The translations under genes were made by a program, and so were the position numbers. DNA of 64,000 bases from CAJQQK01 sp963696075 (lineage in GTDB: Bacteria; Pseudomonadota; Alphaproteobacteria; Rhizobiales; Hyphomicrobiaceae): the NCBI GenBank assembly GCA_963696075.1, contig CAVOJD010000037.1, forward strand, positions 1 to 64,000, given 5' to 3'. Numbering within the stretch: the stretch's first letter is position 1; each line of letters starts with the position of its first letter. The notes beneath the pieces were generated by a model. That model searched no databases. It was not told the origin of the DNA and saw nothing but the letters and a program-made list of their open reading frames with translations. Shown here piece after piece: positions 35,508 to 44,985 of this stretch.

Positions 35508-35917
35508 CTGTCCGCCCTTATTTGCCCAATGGACGTCCGGCAACCCCCGTTGCCATCCACCCTACGCCGAGATGTCACGTATAGCCTCGACTGGTTAAAA
35601 TAAGAGAATTGGGTCAGTTTCAATTTTGTTTAAAAATACGAATAAAGAGATTGAATGCAGAACCCTTATGAACGGGTTTCAAAATCTCATGGCGCCCGGC
35701 CATCATCACGCCGCCTCTCTCAGCTGGCGGGCGTCATGAGGGTTCGCACGGCGGCGCACAAAGCCAACGCAATCGCCCGGCCCCGGCTCACGCCAAACGC
35801 GTTCAAATGAAAAGCATTTCGGACTGGCACGCGCCCTGCGGCGTCGATCGAGTGTCCGAAGTGGGATGGCTGACCTTTCGTAGAAGGTCAGCCATCACCT
35901 CACCTGCATGGCAGGGT
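35508..35917. other. AT-rich intergenic region (promoter of the ATPase gene)
   Basis: 410 bases. From about 35600 to 35690 the DNA is strikingly AT-rich (runs such as TCAATTTTGTTTAAAAATAC), which fits a promoter for the minus-strand ATPase gene. The right part holds the hairpin at 35865-35896. No gene recognised. Confidence 0.5.
35865..35896 (-). terminator. Perfect 13-bp hairpin after dctM
   Basis: GATGGCTGACCTT and AAGGTCAGCCATC flank a 6-base loop, 22 bases beyond the minus-strand dctM stop. It is the likely 3' end of the dctPQM transcript; no T-run is present. Confidence 0.6.
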
Positions 35918-37202
35918 CTAATTGAACACGGATTGGACAGCAATATTGGGCAGCCAGAGCGTCAGGATCGGGAACAGCATGCACAAGAACAGCACGCACC
36001 CGTCCGTACACAGGAATGGGAACGAACCGCGCATCACTGTCGTCACCGGCACCCCCGTCGTCCCGCTGACCGCAAACAGGTTCAGCCCGACGGGTGGAAT
36101 AACCGCGCCCATCTCGATGCACAGCGCAAACAGCACGCCAAGATGGATTGGATCAATCCCAAGCGAGAGCGCCACCGGATAGACAATCGGCACGACCAGA
36201 ACAAGGATGGCGACGCCCGTCAGGAACATCGACATCGCCAGCAGCACGACCATCAGCAGCGCGAGGAAGCCGAACGGCGACAAGCCCATGCCCGTCACCC
36301 AGCTGGCGATATCCTGCGGCCAACCCTGGTTGGCGAGCAGGAACTGGAAGATGCCGACCCCGCCGAGCAGGAAGAACAGAATGGCCGTCAGATTGACCGC
36401 GCGTTCCGTCGCCGCCATGATCTCCGGCACGAACCTGCGCCGCAACGTTAAAAGACCGTAGGCCATCGCATAGGCACAGGCCCCAGCGCCCGCCTCCGTC
36501 GGCGTCAGAACCCCGCCATAAAGCGCGCCAAGCACGAACACCGGCATCATCAGCGCCGGGAAGGCCTCGACCGAGGCGTTTTTCAACTCCTGCCAGCTGA
36601 AGTTATTGGCCGGCAGCTTGATGATGAACGCCATCGTCAGGACGATCACGGCATCACTGAATGGCGAGCATCAGCCCCGGTATGACACCGGCGAAGAACA
36701 GTTTGACGATCGACTCATCCGTCAGCACGCCATAGAGGATCAGCGTGATACTCGGCGGAATGAGGATCGCAATACCACCGCCCGTCGCAATGACGCCGGC
36801 CGCCATCCACTTCGGATATCCCCGTTTGATCATTTCGGGATAGGCGACCACCCCCATGGCAGCCGCCATCGCCGTCGATGAACCCGAAATGGCGCCGAAC
36901 ATCACGGCCGCCAGGATCGTCGCATAAGCAAACCCGCCCGGAACCCAGCCAACGAGGGCGTCGGCAAAGCGGAACAGCTTGGCGATCAGACCGGTGCGCT
37001 CCATCAGGAACCCGGCGTAGATGAAGAACGGGATCGCCATCAGCGTATATTTGTTCACAAAGCTGAAGAACGACCGGAAGATCGCGCTTTCCGAAAGCAG
37101 CGGATCGTAGAAGATGAAGCCGACCGTGACGGCGATCAACGCCAGTGCAATGGGCGCACCCAGGCCGAGCAAGGCAATCAATGCAGATCCAAGAACACCC
37201 AT
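35918..37202 (-). pseudogene. dctM: TRAP transporter large permease subunit (DctM), frameshifted
   Basis: The first part (37202 to about 36655) encodes 180 normal DctM residues, with GAISGSSTAMAAAMGVVAYP and GGGIAILIPPSITLILYGVL, and ends at FFAGVIPGLMLAIQ then TGA. The rest continues in another frame as AVIVLTMAFIIKLPANN and runs to the normal end with AVIPPVGLNLFAVSG. A one-base insertion around 36652-36656 explains it; dropping one base gives a continuous protein of about 427 residues. It starts two bases after dctQ. Mutation or sequence error cannot be told apart here. Confidence 0.87.
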
Positions 37203-37204
37203 GA

Positions 37205-37762
37205 TTAGATTTCTATGCCTTCTTCAACGGGAGCCCACGTGAAGACTTCCTTGCCCATCAAGGCACGAATATCCTGGTAGAGTTGGAACACACAGACGAT
37301 CGCAAGCAGCGTGAAAGCAACGATCAGGATCGCTTGGAACGGCCAGATTTCGAAAACCATGCTTTGGGTCTTCCGCTCTAGCAGCATCGAGCGCTCAAGC
37401 GTCGGAATGCCGGTCCAGGCGATCGCGCTGTAGACGACGAGCCCCAATGCCGAAAAGATCGCGCGCGTGACGAGGACGAAACGGGTCCATCCCGCCTTCT
37501 CCAGGACATCGATCAAGGCCGACATCCTCAGATGCGAACGGCGCGCCTGCGTCACGGCGAAATAGAGGAAGATCGAACCGACCATGCCGTACGTAACGGC
37601 ATCCTGCCCCCAATCGAAGACAGTGCCGAATATATAGCGGCGCGCAACCTCGCTGATTGCAAGCAATGTCCCGCACAGCATGATCAGCATCGCACCGTAG
37701 CCGATGATGTACTCCAGCATACCGCGAAAGACGCGGTAAACTCTGTCGACAATGAAATCCAT
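37205..37762 (-). CDS. dctQ: TRAP transporter small permease subunit (DctQ)
   Basis: 185 residues. The start is the ATG at 37762; upstream codons in the longer frame are arbitrary. Helix 1 is MLEYIIGYGAMLIMLCGTLL, then VARRYIFGTVFDWGQDAVTY and ARRSHLRMSALIDVLEKAGW, the DctQ pattern. It is between dctP and dctM on the minus strand, two bases from dctM. Confidence 0.9.
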   Translation of the reverse strand: MDFIVDRVYRVFRGMLEYIIGYGAMLIMLCGTLLAISEVARRYIFGTVFDWGQDAVTYGMVGSIFLYFAVTQARRSHLRMSALIDVLEKAGWTRFVLVTRAIFSALGLVVYSAIAWTGIPTLERSMLLERKTQSMVFEIWPFQAILIVAFTLLAIVCVFQLYQDIRALMGKEVFTWAPVEEGIEI

Positions 37763-37848
37763 CAGCCGCTTCCCCTCCCAAATCCCCAGTTGAGCCGGCG
37801 AAGTGCCCGCCCGCCGGAACAGCAAAAAAATGTTCTGGATAGCAAAGA

Positions 37849-37881
37849 GCGATTGGCCGGATCATGGATCCAGCCAATCGC
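37849..37881 (-). terminator. 15-bp hairpin between dctP and dctQ
   Basis: GCGATTGGCCGGATC pairs with GATCCAGCCAATCGC with a single G-T mismatch and a 3-base loop. On the minus strand CTCTTT follows. It sits 21 bases after the dctP stop and 86 bases before dctQ. The strongest of the intercistronic hairpins by length. Confidence 0.65.
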
Positions 37882-37902
37882 CAGGGTCAGGTCGAAGAAG
37901 AA

Positions 37903-39042
37903 TTACTTCTTCCGGGTGTACTTCGCGAAGGTCGGCTCCAGCTTGGCGCAGTCCGTCTTCTCGAGTTCGCTCGAACCAACCGGGTTCGCTTTCACCGCGG
38001 CTTTGGCTTCGGCAGCGAATTTGTCGACCCACTCGTTAGCGGCGTCCGGCGTGTTCTCTTTGATCCAATCAGACGTAGCGGAACCCAGCTTCGCGGCGAG
38101 CTTGCCGGCTTCTTCTTCCTTCATGATATAGATGCCCGGCTTTGACGGATCGTCCGTGCCGAACTTGTCGATCAGGCGCTTGTCATTGCAGAAGTTCGCC
38201 CGCTTGGCCCAAGGCAGCACCTCTTCAACCATAATCTTCTGGATGATCTGCTGGTGCTCAGGCTTGAGCTTCTTCCACCACTTGTTCGACGCAGCGATGT
38301 AGTAGTAATCGCCAACGATGCCATTGACACCGGCAATCGAGAAGTATGGCGCCTGTTCTTTGATCCGGTTCCAACCGCCAAGGCTGGTCAGCAAACCGTC
38401 GATCACCTTGGTCTCAAGTGCCGGCGGCACATCACCGAAGGCCATCGTCGTTGGGTTCGAACCGAATGAACGCAACATTGCGTTCTCTGCGGGGCCCATC
38501 GAGCGCATTTTCTTGCCCTCGAAATCTTCCGGCGCAATCAGGCGTTGGCCCGAGCCGGCGCCCATGTAGAAGCTCAAATGAGCGGTACCGAACACCGTGA
38601 TGTCGTGAATGTCGTTGAAACGCTTCTTCAGCATTGCAACGGTCTCGAACGTGTCCAGCGAGTTGACCGCGCCTGGCGTCGTCAGCAGCATCGGGCCGAC
38701 CACGACGTTGGCAAACGGTTCGATGACGGCAGTCTTGCCGAACTGGCCCCAGGCCATTTCGAGGTTGCCCTCGGTCATCGCTTCGATGGCTTCCGCGTTC
38801 TTGTAGAGGGCGGATGAAACGAAGATGCGCACCGAACTGCCGGGGATCGCCGCTTCGACCTTTTCCTTGAGAATTTCCATGGCGATCCCGGCCGGGTGTG
38901 GCGGACCAGCCGTATCGGACGCAATCCGGATCGTAACCTCGGCCGAGGCGCCGGCACTGGCCATCGTGGCCGCCAACGCAACAGAACCGGTCAACAGACC
39001 CAGCTTTTTCGCAAACTTCGAAAGTGGCTGTTTAAAGCCCAT
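37903..39042 (-). CDS. dctP: TRAP transporter solute-binding protein (DctP family)
   Basis: 379 residues. The start is the ATG at 39042 with GGAGGAG five bases before; the longer open frame is upstream DNA. KKLGLLTGSVALAATMASAG forms a Sec signal ending ASAEV. IRIASDTAGPPHPAGIAMEI begins the mature protein, and LIAPEDFEGKKMRSMGPAEN carries the conserved binding-site Arg of DctP proteins. First gene of the fifth TRAP system. A 287-base promoter region separates it from the beta-lactamase-fold gene, which is transcribed on the same strand from upstream. Confidence 0.93.
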   Translation of the reverse strand: MGFKQPLSKFAKKLGLLTGSVALAATMASAGASAEVTIRIASDTAGPPHPAGIAMEILKEKVEAAIPGSSVRIFVSSALYKNAEAIEAMTEGNLEMAWGQFGKTAVIEPFANVVVGPMLLTTPGAVNSLDTFETVAMLKKRFNDIHDITVFGTAHLSFYMGAGSGQRLIAPEDFEGKKMRSMGPAENAMLRSFGSNPTTMAFGDVPPALETKVIDGLLTSLGGWNRIKEQAPYFSIAGVNGIVGDYYYIAASNKWWKKLKPEHQQIIQKIMVEEVLPWAKRANFCNDKRLIDKFGTDDPSKPGIYIMKEEEAGKLAAKLGSATSDWIKENTPDAANEWVDKFAAEAKAAVKANPVGSSELEKTDCAKLEPTFAKYTRKK

Positions 39043-39329
39043 TTTGTCTCCTCCAGAGATTACAGGGGTTTTCAGTGCCTTCAGCATGGCAACAACAGAG
39101 CTGTTGCCATCGTTGATCTCAACGTCAACCTGGGCGCATTCTTCGCACATTCTCCCGATCAAACAAGCAACTTTTTTCAAGCGGGGCTCAACGATCGGTT
39201 GCACCGGCACGGTTTAGCACTCGAACCGGAGCGGTAAACACTGGGCACCCACCACGTTTACGCGACTGGCACGTGTATGGTTCTGCGCCTGCCGCCACTG
39301 GCGTCGTTTCCGGGAAGATCAAGCACCCA

Positions 39330-40217
39330 TCAGTCGATCCGCAGCAACGCCGAAGGCTCTATGGGGACCTGCATCAAGTCTTCGCCCCAAACGATCGTGC
39401 CGCCAAAGATCTGCGCCATTTCGCCAACGATCCGCTCGCGCACACCGACCTGGTCGATCTGCTCCGTCATGTGCGTCAAGACCACGGTCGACACACCGGC
39501 CTGACGGGCAACCTCCGCCGTGTCGAGATGGTTACCGCACGACCGCCGATAGGCCTCCGTCGGCTCCGTGCCTGAAAAGAAATGGTTCATGTGAATGAGC
39601 ACGTCCGCGCCCCGGGCAAGCGAAACAATTTCCGGGCAAACGCCCCCACTATCGCCGCTGTAGCAAACGGACACACCACCGGCATCGAACCGGTAGGCCA
39701 GGCAATTCAGGTACGGCTCGGCATGCCAACCGCTGCCAACCGTCACCCGCCACCCATTGCCCTCGATCTGCTGACCCGGCACTACCTCCCGCACCATCGG
39801 CGCCGGACGCTGCCGCGGCAGCACGCCGCCACGCGCCTTGTAGATCTCAAGGCTCATTTCATGACGCGTGCGGGCCTCGAGATCGAGCGCAAAGACGCCA
39901 TCCTCGCCGATCAGCTTCTCCATGACCTGCGCGATCGGCGCCGGCCCGACAACGTCGAGTTCGCGGCCTTCACCCGCGCCTTGATCCCACCGCGTCATGA
40001 CGAGACGCGGCAGGTCCATAAAGTGATCGTAGTGCAGATGCGAGATGAAACAGTGCGTGACGTCGCCGGCCCGATAACCGGCCTCAAGCAACCGGTGATG
40101 CGCACCTGGACCGTGATCAATGACGATCACATCATCCCCGATCTCGAGCACATATCCCGAACTCATGCGCTTGAGTGACGGCGCCGGCGTACCGGTGCCA
40201 AGCAATGTGAGTTTCAT
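39330..40217 (-). CDS. Metallo-beta-lactamase-fold hydrolase (RNase Z-like)
   Basis: 295 residues. MKLTLLGTGTPAPSLKRMSS is the RNase Z/arylsulfatase-like N-terminus, and SHLHYDH gives the HxHxDH metal site (His60, His62, Asp64, His65); CYSGDSGG supplies the second-shell aspartate and VVLTHMTEQ the last histidine. It lacks a tRNA-binding exosite of obvious kind and sits between a TRAP operon and a dehydrogenase gene, so a small-molecule lactone or ester is a more likely substrate than tRNA. GAGGGG precedes the ATG at 40217, which I prefer to the GTG six bases earlier. Confidence 0.85.
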   Translation of the reverse strand: MKLTLLGTGTPAPSLKRMSSGYVLEIGDDVIVIDHGPGAHHRLLEAGYRAGDVTHCFISHLHYDHFMDLPRLVMTRWDQGAGEGRELDVVGPAPIAQVMEKLIGEDGVFALDLEARTRHEMSLEIYKARGGVLPRQRPAPMVREVVPGQQIEGNGWRVTVGSGWHAEPYLNCLAYRFDAGGVSVCYSGDSGGVCPEIVSLARGADVLIHMNHFFSGTEPTEAYRRSCGNHLDTAEVARQAGVSTVVLTHMTEQIDQVGVRERIVGEMAQIFGGTIVWGEDLMQVPIEPSALLRID

Positions 40218-40269
40218 CTTCACCCCTCAAAAGAGTGTAATGACGACAACCGCCTTCGTGGCAGGCGCC

Positions 40270-41364
40270 TCAGTCGTTGGAGCCACGAATGGCATTCAGC
40301 ACGGCGTCCGTCACCGCCCGCGTCGTCGCCGTGCCGCCGAGGTCCGGCGTGTGGAACTCGGGATCAGCCGTCACTTGCTCGATTGCCTTCATCAGGCGGT
40401 CTCCGGCTTTCGCCTGACCCAGATGCTCAAGCAGCATGACCGATGACCAGAACGTACCGATCGGGTTGGCGATACCCTTGCCCATGATATCGAACGCGGA
40501 CCCGTGGATCGGCTCGAACATCGAGGGATAGGAGCGCTCCGGATTGAGGTTTGCGGTCGGTGCGATACCGAGCGATCCCGAAAGCGCTGCAGCGAGATCG
40601 GACAGGACGTCGGCATGCAGGTTCGTTGCAACGACCGTGTCGATCGAAGCCGGCTTGGCGACCATCCGCATCGTCATCGCATCGACCAGCATCTTGTCCC
40701 ATGTGACGTCCGCAAACTCCTGCGCGATTTCGGCTGCGATCTCGTCCCACATCACCATCGCGTGGCGTTGCGCATTGGATTTCGTGACGACCGTGAGCAG
40801 TTTCCGCGGACGCGACTGCGCAAGCCGAAAGGCAAACCGCATGATCCGCTCGACACCCGCCCGCGTGAACATGGCGACATCGGTCGCAGCCTCCAGCGGC
40901 GAGCCCTGATGCACCCGTCCGCCGACGCCGGCATACTCCCCCTCCGAGTTCTCCCGGACGATCACCCAGTCCAGCTCACCATCATTGACGTTGCGCAACG
41001 GCGACGTAATGCCCGGCAGGACGCGCGTGGGCCGCACATTGGCGTACTGATCGAACGGCTGGCAGATCGCAAGCCTGAGCCCCCAAAGTGTGATGTGATC
41101 TGGAATATCCGGATGACCTGCCGACCCGAACAGGATCGCATCATGGTTGCGGATCTGCTCGCGGCCATCTTCAGGCATCATCCGCCCATGCCGCTTGTAG
41201 TAATCGCCGCCCCAGTCGAAATCATCGACCTTGAAGGCGAAATCACCTTCCCGCTGCGCAATCGCATGCAGCACCTCGACGCCGGCTGACACCACTTCCG
41301 TGCCGATGCCATCCCCTGGGATGGCCGCGATCTTGAACTCTTTCAAATCGACCTCGCAATTCAC
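40270..41364 (-). CDS. Tartrate / D-malate / 3-isopropylmalate dehydrogenase-family oxidoreductase
   Basis: 364 residues. FKIAAIPGDGIGTEVVSAGV is the family N-terminus; VIVRENSEGEYAGVGG with TRAGVERIMRFAFRLA, KSNAQRHAMVMWDE and PSMFEPIHGSAFDIMGKGIA are the substrate and NAD sites. The ENSEGEY version is typical of tartrate/D-malate decarboxylating enzymes (TtuC/DmlA) rather than LeuB. It oxidatively decarboxylates a 2-hydroxy acid using NAD and a divalent metal. Its position upstream of a TRAP system and a hydrolase fits a hydroxy-acid utilisation locus. Divergent from the HD-domain gene. Confidence 0.9.
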   Translation of the reverse strand: MNCEVDLKEFKIAAIPGDGIGTEVVSAGVEVLHAIAQREGDFAFKVDDFDWGGDYYKRHGRMMPEDGREQIRNHDAILFGSAGHPDIPDHITLWGLRLAICQPFDQYANVRPTRVLPGITSPLRNVNDGELDWVIVRENSEGEYAGVGGRVHQGSPLEAATDVAMFTRAGVERIMRFAFRLAQSRPRKLLTVVTKSNAQRHAMVMWDEIAAEIAQEFADVTWDKMLVDAMTMRMVAKPASIDTVVATNLHADVLSDLAAALSGSLGIAPTANLNPERSYPSMFEPIHGSAFDIMGKGIANPIGTFWSSVMLLEHLGQAKAGDRLMKAIEQVTADPEFHTPDLGGTATTRAVTDAVLNAIRGSND

Positions 41365-41463
41365 TGCTCTTGTTTCGCCACACCGCGCCCAGCGCCGATT
41401 TTATCCGCTGGCTGGATTGTACCCGCAGCCTGGGTTCCCTAGTCTCGCACTTGCCGAAGAGCG

Positions 41464-42147
41464 ATGAACGGAGACCCGCCGGTGCCCAACGATCATGCCC
41501 CTGAAGGGCCGCAAGACAACCCTATCACGGCCGCCCTGCGCCAGCAGATACGCCAAGAGCTGCCGGAAATCGACCAAATCTCTGATGAACACCTGCGAAA
41601 TCAGACGATCGACGCCTGGGCCTATGCCATCGCCCACTCCAGCTTCTCGTCAATTCGCGAGATCCCGCCGGCCGGCAACCCCGGCGTCCAGGAGGCGCGC
41701 CGCGGCGACCAGACCGACCATCTTCGCGGCGTCACCCGAATGGCCATCGCCATTGCCGATGAAATGCAGTCGGCCTACCCCGAGCTTGAAATCGACAAGG
41801 ACATCATCATCGCCGGTGGCCTGCTCCACGATGTCGGCAAGGCCTGGGAATTCGACCCCGAACGCCGCAAACGCTGGGCGAGCCAACAGCGCCGCTACGG
41901 CCGGCCATCAATCCGGCATCCCGCCATGGGGGCCCACATCTGCCTGACCATCGGCCTGCCCGAAGAAATCGCCCATATCGCCATGGCGCACTCCGGCGAA
42001 GGCGAACTGCTGGTGCGCAGCCTCGAATGCATGATCGTCCACCAGGCCGACTACACATTCTGGAACACACTGCTTGCCGGCGGCCAACTCAAGCCGGAGA
42101 CGGTGCCTCCCGCCAAACGCAAGTATGTCGACGGATCTCCCGTCTGA
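41464..42147 (+). CDS. HD-domain phosphohydrolase-like protein
   Basis: 227 residues. DQTDHLRGVTRMAIAIADEM then IAGGLLHDVGKAWEF give the first His and the HD pair (His122-Asp123), and HPAMGAHICL and MIVHQADYTFW the later metal ligands. Such proteins hydrolyse nucleotides or other phosphate esters. The substrate is unknown. It heads a plus-strand run with the next two genes (49 and 32 base gaps), which may form one operon. Confidence 0.85.
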   Translation: MNGDPPVPNDHAPEGPQDNPITAALRQQIRQELPEIDQISDEHLRNQTIDAWAYAIAHSSFSSIREIPPAGNPGVQEARRGDQTDHLRGVTRMAIAIADEMQSAYPELEIDKDIIIAGGLLHDVGKAWEFDPERRKRWASQQRRYGRPSIRHPAMGAHICLTIGLPEEIAHIAMAHSGEGELLVRSLECMIVHQADYTFWNTLLAGGQLKPETVPPAKRKYVDGSPV

Positions 42148-42196
42148 AGGTGTGAGCCGTCGGGGACGGTGACAAGAAAGATAGAATGGACCGACG

Positions 42197-42916
42197 ATGA
42201 TAACGATCGACAAAGGCACCACCCGTGGCCTCATGGCCTTCTGGGCCGATATCGCGCCGGAGCACGAGCTGGCCTTTCTGGAATGGCACAACACCGAGCA
42301 CATCCCCGAGCGCGTCGCCATTCCAGGCTTCCGCCTCGGCCGCCGTTACCGGGTCGCGGCCAACCCCTCGCGCTTCCTGATGTGCTACGACACCGATGAT
42401 ACAGCGGTCCTCACCAGCCAGCCTTATCTTGCGGCCTTGAACGCGCCGACCAGGCGCACCCGCGAGGCTCTGGCCTGGTTTCAAAACCCCCTCCGCAACC
42501 TCTATACCATCGACGCAGAAGCAGGCGCCAGCGGCCCCGCCGCCGCCCCCGTCGTCGCAACCCTCAGAATTGACGCAGCAGCCGGCGACCAGTCCACCGC
42601 CGCGCTCACGCTTGACCCGGATCAACTGTTCGCCGCCGCGAATGCCGCAAGCGCCCTCCCCATCTCCCGGCTCGCCATCTACCGCGTCGACCCCGCAGGC
42701 GCCAGCGTGGCAACCGGCGAGCGCGCCATTCACGGCGCCGCCGCCCAGGAAACCGGCACCCTGATCTGGATCGAAACATCAAACCTGAAACTTGTTGAGG
42801 AACCCGCGGAAGCCCAACGTTTCGAGCAGGCGCTGCTCGCGCCGATCAAGGCCGCCGCCGAAGCGCGTCCCGTCCACTTCGAGCTGGCCTGGCTCGACTT
42901 CGCGGACCTCGGTTGA
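42197..42916 (+). CDS. Unknown protein, dimeric alpha/beta-barrel (EthD/DUF4286-like) type
   Basis: 239 residues. The N-terminal half has LMAFWADIAPEHELAFLEWH and HNTEHIPERVAIPGFRLGRR, the pattern of ferredoxin-like dimeric alpha/beta-barrel proteins; the second half repeats a weaker version ending HFELAWLDFADLG. The two-fold layout suggests a fused dimer. No catalytic motif is certain. It lies between the HD protein and the isomerase-like gene on the same strand. Confidence 0.6.
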   Translation: MITIDKGTTRGLMAFWADIAPEHELAFLEWHNTEHIPERVAIPGFRLGRRYRVAANPSRFLMCYDTDDTAVLTSQPYLAALNAPTRRTREALAWFQNPLRNLYTIDAEAGASGPAAAPVVATLRIDAAAGDQSTAALTLDPDQLFAAANAASALPISRLAIYRVDPAGASVATGERAIHGAAAQETGTLIWIETSNLKLVEEPAEAQRFEQALLAPIKAAAEARPVHFELAWLDFADLG

Positions 42917-42948
42917 CCGAGCCACGACGCGCCACGGAGATCGATACC

Positions 42949-43812
42949 ATGTCGCCTGCCGACGTCCCGGACCTCGCAATCAACACCGCGACGACCCGCA
43001 AGCAGTGGCGTCTCGATCAAGCCATTGACGGTTACGCCCGGGCCGGCATCTCCGCCATCGGCCCCTGGCGCGAAGAGATCCAAGAAATGGGCGTCCAAAA
43101 GGCTGCCCGGCAGATGCGTGACGCCGGCCTCACCGTCACCGGCCTATGCCGCGCCGGCATCCTGACGGCGCGCGGCGACGATGATTTCAAAGCAGCCCTC
43201 GATGACAATCGTCGCGCCATCGAGGAAGCCCACGGGATCAATGCCACCCACGTCGTGATCGTGGCCGGCGGACTTGCCCACGGCAGCCGGGATCTCACGG
43301 CCGCCCGCGATCGCGTCGCCGAAGGCCTTGCAGCCCTGCGTCCCGATGCCGAAGCCGCCGGCATCCGCCTCGCGCTCGAACCATTGAACCCGATCTACAG
43401 CGCCGACCGCAGCGTCATCGTCACCCTCGACCAGGCGCTCGACATCTGCGAAACCGTCGACCCCGGCGGCAGCGCAGGCCTCGGGGTCATCGTCGACACC
43501 TATCACGTCTGGTGGGACCCCAATCTTGCCCCGGCCCTGTCACGCGCGGCCCCGAAAGTGCTCGGCTTCCACGTCAACGACTGGCTCTCGCCACAAACCG
43601 ACCCCCTGAACGATCGCGGTATGATGGGCGATGGCGCAATTGATCTTGCGGGGTTTACGCAACAGGCCCGCAAAGCAGGCATCGCCTTGACACCGGAGGT
43701 CGAAATCTTTTCAGACCGCTGGTGGTCCGAGCAGCCGGAAGTTGTCGTTCAAACCTGCATCGACCGTTGGCGTACTATCATGGCCCAAACCGGCACTGCC
43801 CCGGACGCTTAA
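42949..43812 (+). CDS. Sugar phosphate isomerase/epimerase-like TIM-barrel protein
   Basis: 287 residues from the ATG at 42949, which has GGAGA upstream; a TTG at 42913 overlapping the previous gene is possible. LDQAIDGYARAGISAIGPWR, RLALEPLNPIYSADR, VDTYHVWWDPNL and GFHVNDW are features of the xylose isomerase-like AP-endonuclease-2 fold, with Glu, Asp/His and His metal ligands. The C-terminal LTPEVEIFSDRWWSE provides the last Glu. Substrate unknown (a sugar or inositol derivative). Confidence 0.85.
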   Translation: MSPADVPDLAINTATTRKQWRLDQAIDGYARAGISAIGPWREEIQEMGVQKAARQMRDAGLTVTGLCRAGILTARGDDDFKAALDDNRRAIEEAHGINATHVVIVAGGLAHGSRDLTAARDRVAEGLAALRPDAEAAGIRLALEPLNPIYSADRSVIVTLDQALDICETVDPGGSAGLGVIVDTYHVWWDPNLAPALSRAAPKVLGFHVNDWLSPQTDPLNDRGMMGDGAIDLAGFTQQARKAGIALTPEVEIFSDRWWSEQPEVVVQTCIDRWRTIMAQTGTAPDA

Positions 43813-43899
43813 CCACCTGCCCCCGCGCACAGACCGCGCCCTCGCGTCACCGCAAGACTTCGGTTAAATTCTCTCACCCAACAAGGCCGATCCCCCGCG

Positions 43900-44949
43900 A
43901 TGCCGGATATAGAAAAACGCAAGGACGAACACCTCGACATCGTACTGAGCGGCGTCGCAACCACGTCCGCCCTCAAGTCGTCGTTCGCCGATCTGCGCTT
44001 CGAGCACAACGCCCTGCCGGAACTCGACCTCGCAGAAGTCGACCTCGGCACCAGCCTTTTCGCGCGCCCTCTCGCCGCCCCCCTCTTGGTGAGCTCGATG
44101 ACAGGCGGCCCCACCAAGGCTGAATTACTCAACCGGCGCATCGCCGAGGCGTGCCACGATCTGGGCCTTGCCTTCGGCGTCGGCTCACAGCGCATCGCGC
44201 TCGAAGGCGGCAAGGCAGCAGGCCTCGGGCGCGCCTTGCGCGATACCGCCCCCAATGCGCCAATTCTTGCAAATTTCGGCGCCGCCCAGCTCAAAGTCTG
44301 GGACGGGCCGGACATGGCCCGCCGCGCCGTCGACATGATCGACGCCGACGCCCTCATCATTCACCTGAACCCCCTCCAGGAAGCCGTCCAGGCCGGCGGC
44401 GATACGGACTGGTCCGGCCTGCTTGACCGGATCGGATCCGTCTGCCGCGCGCTTGCCAAACCCGTCATCGCAAAGGAAGTCGGCGCTGGCATCTCTCCCG
44501 AAGTCGCCCGCCGCCTGATCGAAGCCGGCGTTGCCGGTATCGACGTGGCCGGCTTCGGCGGCACGAACTGGGCGGTCGTCGAAGCCAACCGCGCGGAAAC
44601 GAAGGCTCAAAGCGCCATCGGCGACGCCTTCCGCGACTGGGGCATCCCAACGCCCGACGCCATCGTCGGCGTCCGCAACGCCTGCCCCGACGCACTTCTC
44701 ATTGGCTCAGGCGGCATCGTCGACGGCGTCGATTGCGCCAAGGCCATCCGACTGGGCGCAGATATCGCCGGCCTTGCAGGTCCGCTCCTTGAAAGCGCCG
44801 TCGAGAGCACCGAGGCCCTGATCACGCGCCTTGAAACGATCATCGCTCAACTGCGCATCGCCTGCTTTTGTACCGCCAGCCGCAACATCGCAGATCTGCG
44901 CAAGGCACCGCTCCTGCAGTCCTCACGCGACGGTCATCGCGTCGGCTAG
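43900..44949 (+). CDS. fni: Type 2 isopentenyl-diphosphate delta-isomerase
   Basis: 349 residues. KRKDEHLDIVLSG at the N-terminus, PLLVSSMTGGPTKAELLNRR, FGVGSQRIALEG, IIHLNPLQEAVQ, VIAKEVGAGIS and GIDVAGFGGTNWAVVE are diagnostic of the FMN-dependent isomerase (Fni/Idi2) that interconverts IPP and DMAPP in isoprenoid synthesis. The C-terminal LRIACFCTASRNIADLR also fits. It converges on the DUF3422 gene, with 36 bases between the corrected stops. Confidence 0.95.
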   Translation: MPDIEKRKDEHLDIVLSGVATTSALKSSFADLRFEHNALPELDLAEVDLGTSLFARPLAAPLLVSSMTGGPTKAELLNRRIAEACHDLGLAFGVGSQRIALEGGKAAGLGRALRDTAPNAPILANFGAAQLKVWDGPDMARRAVDMIDADALIIHLNPLQEAVQAGGDTDWSGLLDRIGSVCRALAKPVIAKEVGAGISPEVARRLIEAGVAGIDVAGFGGTNWAVVEANRAETKAQSAIGDAFRDWGIPTPDAIVGVRNACPDALLIGSGGIVDGVDCAKAIRLGADIAGLAGPLLESAVESTEALITRLETIIAQLRIACFCTASRNIADLRKAPLLQSSRDGHRVG

Positions 44950-44985
44950 TTCCGGCATCACTGTCACAGTTGGCCGGGCCTTCAA

